A stretch of DNA of 64,000 bases from Paenibacillus glucanolyticus NBRC 15330 (GTDB lineage Bacteria > Bacillota > Bacilli > Paenibacillales > Paenibacillaceae), in contig NZ_BIMC01000020.1 of the NCBI RefSeq assembly GCF_004000885.1, positions 54,087 through 118,086 on the forward strand, given 5' to 3'. Made by a program: the position numbers and the translations under genes. Below the pieces are notes generated by a model. It saw nothing but the letters and a program-made list of their open reading frames with translations. It was not told where the DNA came from and searched no databases. This document shows, piece after piece, positions 1-8,565 of the stretch. Positions within the stretch are counted from its first letter, which is position 1; each line of letters opens with the position of its first letter.

Positions 1-330
1 CGTCTGTAGCAGCAGATGCGGACTAATTTGAGCTACCGATTGTTTGCCGAAGGTCAAGCTGTTCCCAAGCGACTGGTCGGTTTGCGAGAAATCGCTGGCC
101 TTCTTCACCAACTGCCCGCGATTCTGCTCCAGACGACTTACCACCGACTGACAAGCAGCCCTGCACTGCGCCAGGCGCTGCTCAACCTGTGCACGATGAC
201 GTGTCTCCCACGACATGCTCTGAATGCGCTGCTGCATCCGCTCCTGAAGCTGCTGGACTTCCCGTGCAATATCAGATACCGCTGCTCCTTGCTGGTTCAG
301 CATTTCGGGTACTACACGTATTTTGGTCAT
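1..330 (-). CDS. WXG100-family protein (C-terminus beyond window)
   Basis: Reading right to left from an ATG at 330, 110 codons stay open to the window edge, so the C-terminal end is missing. The product begins MTKIRVVPEMLNQQG, is rich in Gln, Glu and Arg, and has a SWE tripeptide near residue 40 between two predicted amphipathic helices. This is the helix-turn-helix hairpin with a central W-x-x typical of WXG100 (ESAT-6-like) small substrates of type VII secretion. A GGAGG site lies 10 bases before the start (341–345). It is downstream of, and co-directional with, a gene whose product may be a type VII secretion chaperone. The short plus-strand reading frames here are antisense shadows. Family assignment is by pattern only; a generic coiled-coil protein is the alternative. 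Confidence 0.65.
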   Translation of the reverse strand, partial: MTKIRVVPEMLNQQGAAVSDIAREVQQLQERMQQRIQSMSWETRHRAQVEQRLAQCRAACQSVVSRLEQNRGQLVKKASDFSQTDQSLGNSLTFGKQSVAQISPHLLLQT

Positions 331-400
331 ATCAAACAATCCTCCATGTAGTTGATCGAGAAGACACACTGTAAGATGTTAGAGCCATGTTTGTCCTCTA

Positions 401-1192
401 TCACTTTATACGCTCTATTACGGCTCCAAGCTCATGGATGATCTCTGTAACTTGGGCGCCCCGGATCTGATCCTGATCTCCTTCAGGGCGGATCAGCCAA
501 TTGGAATCTTTCCCCCTTAACAGTTCAATCCCTTGGATTCTGCAATTCAGATCCGGACAATAATACACAGTGAATGAAGCATATCTCTCCGGACTTCTTA
601 CAGTGTCAGCCAAAGCCGTAACAACGGATTCCGGGTAGCCTTGCGCCAGCAAATGCCGCTGCGGCTCCTGCTCACCTTGTTCAGCGTTCATCCATTGCTG
701 GAACCAGCCCTTAGGCAGAGCTAGAGGGCCCGTGCCGCGGTTTTTCCTATCCTCAAGCTGCAGGTAGCCAATGATCTTCAACCAGGCCTCTGAAGGCGTT
801 CCCAGCTCCTCCAATACATATATCCGCTCACCGGATGGACCGCTTTCGATTTCGGATTTTACGACAAGGGCTGAACTGTAGTAAATAAAACACTCCTTCG
901 GTTCTCCCTCAGAACCGGAAACCCTCATGTGAACCGTTAACAGGGTCCGGCTGCATACTTCTATGTATTCCAGCAATTCCTGCGCAAGAACCGGCTCGTT
1001 ATCGACGGTATCTGTAACAATCAAGCCTTCCTCCAGGAGCTCCTGTTCTATCCTGGCCACTTCTGCGGGCATCTCCTCGGCAAGCGTACCGCGGAAAGGA
1101 TCTTCGAGCCCGATGACAGCTCTTGCACCAACGATGCCGGTTAACACAAAAAATTGTTTGCCGGTCAGTTTGATCCTTGACGAAAATTCCAA
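401..1192 (-). CDS. Uncharacterised protein, EspG-like secretion chaperone candidate
   Basis: The product is about 263 residues when started at TTG 1192, which has an AAGGAGGAGA ribosome site directly upstream. The longer frame starting at ATG 1252 has no well-placed site, so the TTG is preferred. I do not recognise a named family with certainty. The N-terminal part reads IKLTGKQFFVL, then a hydrophobic stretch, a LAEEMPAEV helix, EQELLEEGLIV and a LAQELLEYIEVCS helix. That order resembles the first half of actinobacterial EspG chaperones. The rest alternates beta-rich and helical stretches, and the C-terminus ends in a VTEIIHELGAVIERIK helix. No signal peptide or membrane segment is visible, so it is likely cytosolic. 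It lies 70 bases upstream of the WXG100 gene and may be cotranscribed with it. The EspG relation is inference. Confidence 0.6.
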   Translation of the reverse strand: MEFSSRIKLTGKQFFVLTGIVGARAVIGLEDPFRGTLAEEMPAEVARIEQELLEEGLIVTDTVDNEPVLAQELLEYIEVCSRTLLTVHMRVSGSEGEPKECFIYYSSALVVKSEIESGPSGERIYVLEELGTPSEAWLKIIGYLQLEDRKNRGTGPLALPKGWFQQWMNAEQGEQEPQRHLLAQGYPESVVTALADTVRSPERYASFTVYYCPDLNCRIQGIELLRGKDSNWLIRPEGDQDQIRGAQVTEIIHELGAVIERIK

Positions 1193-1362
1193 AGATCTCT
1201 CCTCCTTACGGTCAGTCCCGCCTATTTTTGTAAATAAATCACAAGCCATCATTACTATTATAGGTGAGACGTCTCCTCCCCCTCTACCAAATCCTGGCCC
1301 TAAATTTATAGGAACATATACCCAATTCAGTCACATATAAAACAATGGATCGCTGAAAACCT

Positions 1363-1404
1363 CAAAAAAAAACATCCCGGGTCGTAAACAACCACTGGAA
1401 TGTT
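1363..1404 (-). terminator. Rho-independent terminator after the TetR gene
   Basis: On the minus strand AACATTCC (1404–1397) pairs with GGGATGTT (1378–1371), followed by an uninterrupted run of T (1370–1363). It starts 8 bases after the stop codon of the TetR-type gene. Confidence 0.8.
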
Positions 1405-1412
1405 CTTTGATT

Positions 1413-1997
1413 TCATGTAGGATGAGGCGGGTCATCCTTCTGGATAATGCCGTAATACATAATCGTCATCAACTGCTCACTCACCGCGTTAATGCTACCC
1501 AGACCATTATACCACTCGTTCCGCGCCGTAAACTCCTTAATGAAGGTCATGAAAGCGACCAGCACCTGAGGGGAGATATCTTTTCGAATCTGGCCAAGCT
1601 GCTGGCCCTTAAAGATCAGCAATTCAAAATCAGGCACTACATACTTCTGGTTGAACTGCATCAGCTTCTCCATCTGCTCCGGAAATTTGGCCAGATCCGT
1701 CACGAACTTCTGCGACACATGCACCGAAAATTTCTCCTGATCCCTATAGAAAATGGTTAATGCTTCAAGAGGATCCCTGGCCTGCTCCATCACATCGCGA
1801 TAAATTGACATCAATTCCTCAATCATCCGATCCACTACATGATCCAGTAACCCTTCCTTGCTCTGATAATAATTATAAATGGTCATCTTGGAGACAGGCA
1901 CCGCTTCCGCGATTTGTTCCATGCTTGTCTGCAAAATTCCATGTTCCAAAAACAACCGTTTCCCAGCTTCCAGCACTGCTTCTTTCTTGGCATTCAT
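1413..1997 (-). CDS. TetR/AcrR-family transcriptional regulator
   Basis: A 194-residue protein with a TetR-type DNA-binding domain at the N-terminus. Residues about 25–44 (TSMEQIAEAVPVSKMTIYNYY) form the helix-turn-helix and are followed by the usual SKEGLLDHVV. The remaining ~140 residues are helical and form the ligand-binding and dimer domain, too variable to name a ligand. It begins 3 bases after the stop codon of the ABC permease frame, so it is the last gene of an ATPase–permease–regulator operon. It probably represses its own operon and responds to the exported compound. An inverted repeat at 3725–3754 before the ATPase gene is a candidate operator. Family is clear; the target and effector are inferred from position. 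Confidence 0.88.
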   Translation of the reverse strand: MNAKKEAVLEAGKRLFLEHGILQTSMEQIAEAVPVSKMTIYNYYQSKEGLLDHVVDRMIEELMSIYRDVMEQARDPLEALTIFYRDQEKFSVHVSQKFVTDLAKFPEQMEKLMQFNQKYVVPDFELLIFKGQQLGQIRKDISPQVLVAFMTFIKEFTARNEWYNGLGSINAVSEQLMTIMYYGIIQKDDPPHPT

Positions 1998-2000
1998 CGG

Positions 2001-2798
2001 TTAAACGATATCCCTTCTCTTCAGCATAAGGACACCTATGGCTGTGCCAGCCGCATACAGTCCTAATGTAACGACCCAGCTCACCGCTGTCAACCCGCCC
2101 CCCCGGACAATATCCAACGCATCGAAGAGCCGGTAGGGCGAGATTGAAGATACCTTATGCATCATCTCACTGCTGCCGGACAGCAGCTTGAGCAGGAATG
2201 CCAGAACAGCGACTCCAGCTCCTACGGCCACAGCCGTGCGATCAGAAGAGAACCAGGAGGTAAACGCGTAACCGATCCCCATGAACAGCAGCACCAGTAA
2301 ATAACCTGACAACAATAGCAGCAATAAGCCTCCATATTGCTCCAGTTGCACCGTATACCTAGCCAGCAGCAGAATAAGCAGTGAACCGACAACAAACACA
2401 ATCGTCATATGCAGCCAGTTCGCAAACGCTTTGCTCCAGAATACCTCCCCTCTGCTGTAAGGCAGCGTGAACAGAAATTCTGCAGTGCCCCTGTCTCGTT
2501 CCCTGGATATGCTTCAAGCTGCCCACGACGTCGCAAAAGAAGATACCAGCACGATAAAATAGGGGTAGGCCTGCGTTGCCACGAACCCTTCGAAGGTACG
2601 AAAGCTTTCAGGCTCTATGCCAAATGCTTTAAGCAGGCCTTCCGGCAAACCTTTTATGAGCTGTTCCATTTCCGGATTGTTCACAAAGGCTTCTGCCTTG
2701 CCCAGCAAAAGAATCAGTATTAATAAGGTCACAAGAAAACACGTCCAGAATCCGCGTCTGTTTTGACGAAGCTCCTGTTGAACCAGATTCCACCTCAT
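2001..2798 (-). pseudogene. ABC-2-type exporter permease, interrupted by in-frame TGA
   Basis: One continuous frame of about 265 codons is broken only by a TGA at 2514–2516. The first part (2798–2517) encodes MRWNLVQQELRQNRRGFW, a first membrane helix with LLILILLL, and ends SSFATSWAA. After the stop the frame continues SISRERDRGTAEFLFTLPYSR and then membrane helices to 2001. The S-x-ISRE-x-x-R-G-T-AE-FL-x-x-LP-x-SR stretch after the second helix is a hallmark of ABC-2 permeases, so both halves belong to one protein. A GGA glycine codon changed to TGA would explain it. The start overlaps the ATPase stop by 4 bases (ATGA). It is either a recent nonsense mutation, a sequencing error, or a readthrough site. 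The downstream half alone has no good ribosome site. Confidence 0.82.
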
Positions 2799-3712
2799 AC
2801 CCGTTCCTCCTCTGCATGCTGCACCCGATAATCGTCCATGAACATTTCTTCAATTGTTGGCCTTCGAATCGTCAGATCCGCTATCGGAAGCCGGGATAAT
2901 GCGGCCAGCGTATTCGACAACGGGTTTCCTCCCGTATCAAACCAATGATACGTGCCATCAAACTGGACCTTTGCATCGATAAAATTCAAAAGGTCGTTCT
3001 CGCGCTGATCACCCGGCATTTCCAGCCGAAGCATGATCCGATGACTTCTCCCGGCAGACAAATCTTCCATGCGTGATATACGGAGCAGTTCACCATCACG
3101 TATAAAAGCAACTCGCTGGCACACCTTCTCCACCTCCGACAGCACATGAGTCGAAAAAAATATCGTCATGCCCCATTTCCGGTTGAACTCACCCAGCATT
3201 TGAAAAAACTCATGCTGCACAAGGGGATCCAGACCAGAAGTGGGCTCATCGAGAATAAGCAGTTCCGGCTGGTGCAGAAGAGCCAAAATGATGCCCAGCT
3301 TCTTTCGATTGCCAAGGGAATAGGCTTTGATTTTGATGCCGGGATCCCATTGCAGCCTTTCGGCATATTGAAGAGCCTCGGTCTGTTTAACTTTCAGCCC
3401 ATGTGCTCTGGCGGTAAATTCAAGCATCTCCCTGCCCGTCATATTAGGATAGAGGATGATCTCTGATGGTAAGTAACCGATGCGCCGCCGAAGTTCCGGC
3501 TGCTCTTGCCGCATGGATGTGCCAAGCACATGAAGTTCACCCGAACTTGGAGACAATAACTGCATGATCATTCGAATGGTAGTCGACTTCCCAGCGCCAT
3601 TCGGTCCAATAAAGCCAAACACCTCGCCCTGCTCAACTGACATGTTCAAATCCTTAACTCCGTATGTAGAGCCAAACTTTTTATGGACACCTACTGCTTC
3701 AACAGCCAACAT
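2795..3712 (-). CDS. ABC transporter ATP-binding protein
   Basis: About 305 residues. Walker A GPNGAGKST lies near residue 37, the signature is the variant YSLGNRKK, Walker B is LLILDEPTSGLD, and the switch histidine is in FFSTHVLSEVE. This is the single-domain ATPase of ABC-2-type exporters (drug or bacteriocin export class), with a C-terminal domain of ~75 residues after the ATPase core. It pairs with the permease gene that overlaps its stop codon. Two ATGs compete (3718 and 3712): the GAGGG ribosome site abuts the first and sits 6 bases before the second, so 3712 is preferred. With the permease interrupted, the exporter may be non-functional. The substrate cannot be told from sequence. Confidence 0.9.
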   Translation of the reverse strand: MLAVEAVGVHKKFGSTYGVKDLNMSVEQGEVFGFIGPNGAGKSTTIRMIMQLLSPSSGELHVLGTSMRQEQPELRRRIGYLPSEIILYPNMTGREMLEFTARAHGLKVKQTEALQYAERLQWDPGIKIKAYSLGNRKKLGIILALLHQPELLILDEPTSGLDPLVQHEFFQMLGEFNRKWGMTIFFSTHVLSEVEKVCQRVAFIRDGELLRISRMEDLSAGRSHRIMLRLEMPGDQRENDLLNFIDAKVQFDGTYHWFDTGGNPLSNTLAALSRLPIADLTIRRPTIEEMFMDDYRVQHAEEERV

Positions 3713-3724
3713 GGTCATCCCTCA

Positions 3725-3754
3725 TTTATACTTTTATTTTATTTATAGTATAAA
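3725..3754. promoter_or_regulatory. Inverted repeat before the ABC/TetR operon, candidate operator
   Basis: TTTATACT (minus strand, 3754–3747) is repeated as its complement AGTATAAA (3732–3725), separated by 14 A/T-rich bases, just upstream of the ATPase start. TetR-family dimers bind such symmetric sites, and the operon encodes a TetR protein. Assignment as operator is inference; the A/T richness also makes it a promoter region. Confidence 0.45.
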
Positions 3755-3883
3755 CTATGCCATGGTTAAATCCCATATACCCCCTATATATTTACTTTAT
3801 TAATTCACAAAGTATAAATTGGTTTCTCATCACAAGGAATAAACAGCTACGGTTCTAGAGGCACTATCCCTTTCTAAAAAGAT

Positions 3884-3920
3884 AAAAAACGCCGCCTCTG
3901 CAAAAAATCTCAGAGGCGGC
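3884..3920 (-). terminator. Terminator of the pyr operon
   Basis: A perfect 10-bp stem GCCGCCTCTG (minus 3920–3911) with CAGAGGCGGC (3900–3891) is followed by TTTTTT. It lies 36 bases after the pyrE stop codon and marks the end of the pyrimidine operon. Confidence 0.92.
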
Positions 3921-3955
3921 AGTCGGATCAAAAATTATAATCTGTACAATAATGT

Positions 3956-4597
3956 TTATAGTCCGAAGGAGGAAGGATTCGCTCTCCAGGACTGAAGTAG
4001 CTGTACATCCTCTTCTTGTATCCGGTTCTCGGATAGGGCTACATCGATGAGTGCACCGTAGTTGGACAAGCTCTGCAGCGGAATTCCAGCTTCGGCGAAG
4101 GCTTGTACCGCTTTATCCAGCTGATAGCTGAATATGGCCAGTACCGCCAGCGGCTCTGCACCTGCATCCTTGACCGCTTGCGCTGCTTTCAATGAGCTGC
4201 CGCCGGTGGAGATCAGGTCCTCAATCACAACCACCTTCTGCCCCGGCTTGATCAGACCTTCAATCAGGTTTTCCTTGCCATGGCCTTTGGCCTTGTCCCG
4301 AATATAAGACATCGGCAGATTCAACTTCTGGGATACAAAGGCCGCGTGCGGAATTCCTGCTGTCGCCGTTCCGGCAATGGCTTCCGCTTCCGGATACTGC
4401 TCCCGGATGACAGCAGCAAACGATTCAGCGATGTAGTCACGAATCTCGGGGTAGGACATCGTCAGGCGGTTGTCGCAGTAAATTGGAGATTTGATGCCCG
4501 ACGTCCATGTAAACGGCTGGTGTGGACGAAGGGAAACGGCCTCAATCTTCAGCAAATGGGATGCGATCTGATGCGGAATATTCGCGAGTGTACTCAT
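3956..4597 (-). CDS. pyrE: Orotate phosphoribosyltransferase
   Basis: 213 residues, the normal length. It joins orotate to PRPP to make orotidine 5'-phosphate, the fifth step of pyrimidine synthesis. The PRPP-binding motif VVVIEDLISTGGSS is at residues 122–135, and the flexible-loop residues K102, K104 and H106 (RDKAKGHG) are present. The start overlaps the pyrF stop by 4 bases and has a GGAG site within the end of pyrF. It is the last gene of the pyr operon and is followed by a strong terminator. Regulation is through the PyrR attenuator before pyrR. Confidence 0.96.
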   Translation of the reverse strand: MSTLANIPHQIASHLLKIEAVSLRPHQPFTWTSGIKSPIYCDNRLTMSYPEIRDYIAESFAAVIREQYPEAEAIAGTATAGIPHAAFVSQKLNLPMSYIRDKAKGHGKENLIEGLIKPGQKVVVIEDLISTGGSSLKAAQAVKDAGAEPLAVLAIFSYQLDKAVQAFAEAGIPLQSLSNYGALIDVALSENRIQEEDVQLLQSWRANPSSFGL

Positions 4598-5337
4598 GCT
4601 TGAATCATCTCCTCAATAATCTGTTCTGCTGCTTGTCTAGGGTTCGCGGTAGAGGTAATTGGACGACCAACAACTAGATAGTGGCTGCCCCTGCGAACCG
4701 CTTCTCCCGGCGTAAGCACCCGGGCCTGGTCACCGATATCCGCGCCAGCAGGACGAATGCCCGGGATAACGGTTTTAAAATCCTTACCGCACGCGGTGCG
4801 AATGGCTTCCACTTCAAGCGATGAAGCCACGACGCCGTGCAGTCCGGCTTGCTGGGCCAACGAAGCGTATCTTACAACGGTGTCCTCTACAAGCCCTGGG
4901 ATCCCGATTTCGTTATTCATGACATCCTGATCCGTACTGGTTAACTGCGTTACCGCTATAATTGTAGGCATGGCAAGACCCGGGGTTTCCGCCACTGCGG
5001 CCTCTGCCCCGGCTTTTGCCGCCTGCATCATGAGCGCACCGCCGCCGGCGTGGACGTTAAACATGTCCACACCCAGCCGCGTAACGCTGTGCGAGCCGCC
5101 TTTTACCGTATTGGGGATATCGTGCATCTTCACGTCCAGAAACACGGAATATCCTTTTGCTTTCAGTTCTTTCACGAAGTCAGGACCTGCGGCGTAGAAG
5201 AGCTGCATGCCCACCTTCATGTAACAGGGAATGCCCTCGAGCTGCTGAACCAGATCCTTCGCACGATCGGCATCCGGGTAATCCAGGGCCACCATTAGGC
5301 GGCCCGCCATTTCATTGTAGCTTGAGCTTGCGTTCAT
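4594..5337 (-). CDS. pyrF: Orotidine 5'-phosphate decarboxylase
   Basis: 247 residues. It decarboxylates OMP to UMP, the last step of de novo pyrimidine synthesis. The catalytic D-x-K-x-x-D motif is DVKMHDIPNT with D68, K70 and D73. The phosphate-binding end has GIRPAGADIGDQARVLTP and the terminal VVGRPITS. It is a TIM-barrel dimer in the cytosol. A GGAGGGG site precedes the ATG at 5337. It follows carB by only 20 bases. In B. subtilis pyrK and pyrD lie between carB and pyrF; here they are absent. Confidence 0.96.
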   Translation of the reverse strand: MNASSSYNEMAGRLMVALDYPDADRAKDLVQQLEGIPCYMKVGMQLFYAAGPDFVKELKAKGYSVFLDVKMHDIPNTVKGGSHSVTRLGVDMFNVHAGGGALMMQAAKAGAEAAVAETPGLAMPTIIAVTQLTSTDQDVMNNEIGIPGLVEDTVVRYASLAQQAGLHGVVASSLEVEAIRTACGKDFKTVIPGIRPAGADIGDQARVLTPGEAVRRGSHYLVVGRPITSTANPRQAAEQIIEEMIQA

Positions 5338-5357
5338 CTGTACCCCTCCTTCTCGAT

Positions 5358-8300
5358 TTAAACCGGCATCGCTTCCGAAGAGAAGTTGATCGTCTCCAGC
5401 ATGGTCAGAAGCTCACGAACCGTATCGAGCGAGGTCATGCACACTACGCCGTTCTCAACCGCTTCACGGCGAATACGGAATCCGTCACGCTGCGGCGTTT
5501 TGCCTTTGGTCAATGTGTTAAAGACAAAGTTCGCTTCACCTGTGCGGATCATATCCAGAATATTTGGTGTTCCTTCGGACAGCTTGTTAATGGTCGTCAC
5601 ATCAAGTCCCGCTTCTTTTAATGCCGCGGCTGTTCCGCCTGTTGCTATGATTTTATAACCAAGCTTATGGAAGCCTTTGAGCAGTGCTGCTGCTTCGGCT
5701 TTATCCTTGTCTGCGATGGTAGCGATAATGGCACCCGTCGAAGGAATCTTCATGCCTGCACCGATCAGCCCTTTATATAGTGCCTTGGCATACTTCACAT
5801 CGCGGCCCATCACCTCACCGGTAGATTTCATCTCCGGTCCGAGTGTAGGCTCAACCCGGCGAAGCTTCGCAAAGGAGAACACCGGCACTTTAACCGATAC
5901 ATAGTCGCTTTCCGGCCACATGCCTTCCTCGTATCCCAAATCCTTGAGCTTCCCGCCCATAATGGCCTGCGTAGCCAGGTTCGCCATCGGGATGCCGGTA
6001 ACCTTGCTCAGGAATGGAACCGTCCGGGAGGAGCGCGGGTTTACTTCGATCACGTACACTTCATTTTTGTAGATAACGAACTGGATGTTGACAAGTCCGC
6101 GGGTATTCAGTTCCTTGGCAATCTTGATCGTAATCTCCGTGATCTTTTCCTTCAGATCCTGGGACAAGTACTGTGGAGGGTATACCGCAATCGAGTCACC
6201 GGAGTGAACTCCTGCGCGCTCTACATGCTCCATAATTCCCGGAATCAGAACGGTGTCGCCATCGCAGATCGCGTCTACTTCCACTTCCTTGCCCATCATG
6301 TACCGGTCAATCAGCACCGGATGATCCGGGTTAATCTTAACCGCCTCTTTCATGTAGCTAAGCAGCTCACTGTCGGAGTATACAATCTCCATGGCCCGTC
6401 CGCCGAGTACATACGATGGTCTTACCAGTACCGGATAACCCAGCGATTGAGCCGTTTCTACAGCATCATCAACCGATATTACGGTTTTTCCTTTCGGTTG
6501 GGCAATGTCCAGTCTGGACAGGAGCGCTTCGAATTTTTTGCGATCCTCGGCTTCGTCAATGCTTTCCAGACTTGTGCCCAGAATCTTCACGCCCGCTTTG
6601 CTCAGCGGTTCGGCGAGATTAATGGCCGTCTGCCCACCGAACTGCACGATGACGCCGATCGGCTTCTCCTGTTCGATGACGTGCATAACATCTTCGAAGA
6701 AGAGCGGTTCGAAGTAGAGGCGATCCGACGTATTAAAGTCGGTTGATACGGTTTCCGGGTTGTTGTTGATTATAACCGCTTCGTATCCCGCCTTCTGGAT
6801 CGCCCATACAGCGTGCACGGTGGAGTAGTCGAACTCGATGCCTTGACCGATCCGAATCGGACCGGAACCCAGCACGATGACCTTTTCCTTGGCGGATTCG
6901 ATGACTTCATTTTCCGTTTCATAAGTTGAGTAGTAGTATGGCGTTGTTGCTTCGAACTCTGCGGCGCAGGTGTCGACCATTTTGTAAACCGGACGCAATC
7001 CATGCTCGTGACGCAGGAACCTGATTGATTCTTCGGTTGTATGTGTACTTGCATTGCCTTCAGCGCGAAGTTCGGCAATTGCGCGATCCGTGAAACCAAG
7101 ACGTTTCGCTTCGTACAGGGTTTCATAAGTCAATGAAGCTTCTTGTCGGATGTGATCTTCATATTTAATCAGGCGCTCGATTTTGTCCAGGAACCACCAG
7201 TCGATGTTTGTAAGGTCTTGGATCTGCTGCAGTCCATAACCGCGGCGGAATGCTTCGGCGATCAGGAATATCCGCTCATCGTCTGCTTTCACAAGACGCT
7301 GCTGGAGCACTTCATCACTCAGCTCAGCGGCACCTTTCAGGTAAAGACGGTGTACACCGATCTCCAAGGAGCGGACTGCTTTATGAATGGATTCCTCAAA
7401 GGTGCGTCCAATCGCCATCACTTCGCCGGTTGCCTTCATCTGTGTTCCCAGCTTCCGGTTAGCGTGGATGAACTTATCGAATGGCCAGCGCGGGATTTTG
7501 CTGACGATATAGTCCAGGGTAGGCTCGAAGCAAGCATAGGTCTGGCCCGTTACCGGATTGACAATCTCGTCCAGCGTGTAACCCATGGCGATTTTGGCTG
7601 CCATCTTGGCAATCGGATAACCCGTTGCTTTTGAAGCGAGCGCAGATGAGCGGCTGACCCGCGGATTTACCTCGATGACGTAGTATTGGTAGCTGTTCGG
7701 ATCCAGCGCGAACTGTACGTTACATCCGCCTTCAATGTTCAGGGCACGGATGATCTTGAGCGATGCGCTCCGGAGCATTTGATACTCGCGGTCAGACAGC
7801 GTCTGGCTTGGTGCCACAACGATACTGTCGCCTGTATGAACGCCCACCGGATCGAAGTTCTCCATGTTACACACAACGATACAGTTGTCGTTCGCATCGC
7901 GCATGACCTCGTACTCGACTTCCTTCATCCCTGCGATGCTCTTCTCGATCAAACACTGTGTAATCGGGCTGTAGCGAAGGCCGGAGCTGACCGTTTCGCG
8001 CAGTTCCTCTTCCGTTGCGCAGATACCTCCGCCGGTTCCTCCCAAAGTGTAGGCAGGACGAACGATAAGCGGATAGCCGATCTCATCAGCGAAGTCCATT
8101 GCCTCTTCCAAAGTCGTTACGATGGTGCTCTCTGGTACAGGCTGCTCAAGCTCGCGCATCAGCTCACGGAACAAGTCGCGGTCTTCCGCTTTCTCAATCG
8201 ATTCCAGCTGAGTTCCGAGCAGTTTGACATTCTCCTGTTCCAAAATGCCGGCACGCGCAAGCTCAACCGCCATGTTCAGACCCGTTTGTCCTCCAAGCGT

Positions 8301-8564
8301 TGGGAGCAATCCGTCCGGACGCTCCTGTCGGATGATTTGCGTGACAAAATCCAGGGTGATGGGCTCAATGTATACTTTATCCGCCATGTTAGTATCTGTC
8401 ATGATGGTCGCGGGGTTGCTGTTGATCAGCACAACCTCGATACCTTCTTCTTTCAGTGCTTGGCAAGCTTGCGTTCCTGCATAGTCGAATTCCGCTGCTT
8501 GACCGATGACAATCGGACCGGAGCCGATGACGAGAATTTTTTTGAGTGTTTCATTTTTAGGCAT
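5358..8564 (-). CDS. carB: Carbamoyl-phosphate synthase large subunit
   Basis: 1068 residues, the full bacterial length. Two homologous halves each carry a carbamate/ATP-grasp domain: the first begins KKILVIGSGPIVIGQAAEFDYAG, the second about residue 560 with KVIVLGSGPIRIGQGIEFDYS. The last ~140 residues form the allosteric MGS-like domain (ATGGTAAALKEAGLDV). It makes carbamoyl phosphate from ammonia passed by the CarA subunit, bicarbonate and two ATP. The ATG at 8564 sits one base after the carA stop, with AAGGAG inside the end of carA, so translation is likely coupled. Its position in the pyr operon identifies it as the pyrimidine-linked copy (pyrAB in B. subtilis); an arginine-specific copy may exist elsewhere. 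Confidence 0.97.
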   Translation of the reverse strand: MPKNETLKKILVIGSGPIVIGQAAEFDYAGTQACQALKEEGIEVVLINSNPATIMTDTNMADKVYIEPITLDFVTQIIRQERPDGLLPTLGGQTGLNMAVELARAGILEQENVKLLGTQLESIEKAEDRDLFRELMRELEQPVPESTIVTTLEEAMDFADEIGYPLIVRPAYTLGGTGGGICATEEELRETVSSGLRYSPITQCLIEKSIAGMKEVEYEVMRDANDNCIVVCNMENFDPVGVHTGDSIVVAPSQTLSDREYQMLRSASLKIIRALNIEGGCNVQFALDPNSYQYYVIEVNPRVSRSSALASKATGYPIAKMAAKIAMGYTLDEIVNPVTGQTYACFEPTLDYIVSKIPRWPFDKFIHANRKLGTQMKATGEVMAIGRTFEESIHKAVRSLEIGVHRLYLKGAAELSDEVLQQRLVKADDERIFLIAEAFRRGYGLQQIQDLTNIDWWFLDKIERLIKYEDHIRQEASLTYETLYEAKRLGFTDRAIAELRAEGNASTHTTEESIRFLRHEHGLRPVYKMVDTCAAEFEATTPYYYSTYETENEVIESAKEKVIVLGSGPIRIGQGIEFDYSTVHAVWAIQKAGYEAVIINNNPETVSTDFNTSDRLYFEPLFFEDVMHVIEQEKPIGVIVQFGGQTAINLAEPLSKAGVKILGTSLESIDEAEDRKKFEALLSRLDIAQPKGKTVISVDDAVETAQSLGYPVLVRPSYVLGGRAMEIVYSDSELLSYMKEAVKINPDHPVLIDRYMMGKEVEVDAICDGDTVLIPGIMEHVERAGVHSGDSIAVYPPQYLSQDLKEKITEITIKIAKELNTRGLVNIQFVIYKNEVYVIEVNPRSSRTVPFLSKVTGIPMANLATQAIMGGKLKDLGYEEGMWPESDYVSVKVPVFSFAKLRRVEPTLGPEMKSTGEVMGRDVKYAKALYKGLIGAGMKIPSTGAIIATIADKDKAEAAALLKGFHKLGYKIIATGGTAAALKEAGLDVTTINKLSEGTPNILDMIRTGEANFVFNTLTKGKTPQRDGFRIRREAVENGVVCMTSLDTVRELLTMLETINFSSEAMPV

Positions 8565-8565
8565 A

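Noticed and set aside
1193..1252. N-terminal extension of the EspG-like gene to ATG 1252
   Set aside because: No ribosome site at proper distance, whereas TTG 1192 has AAGGAGGAG directly upstream inside the extension.
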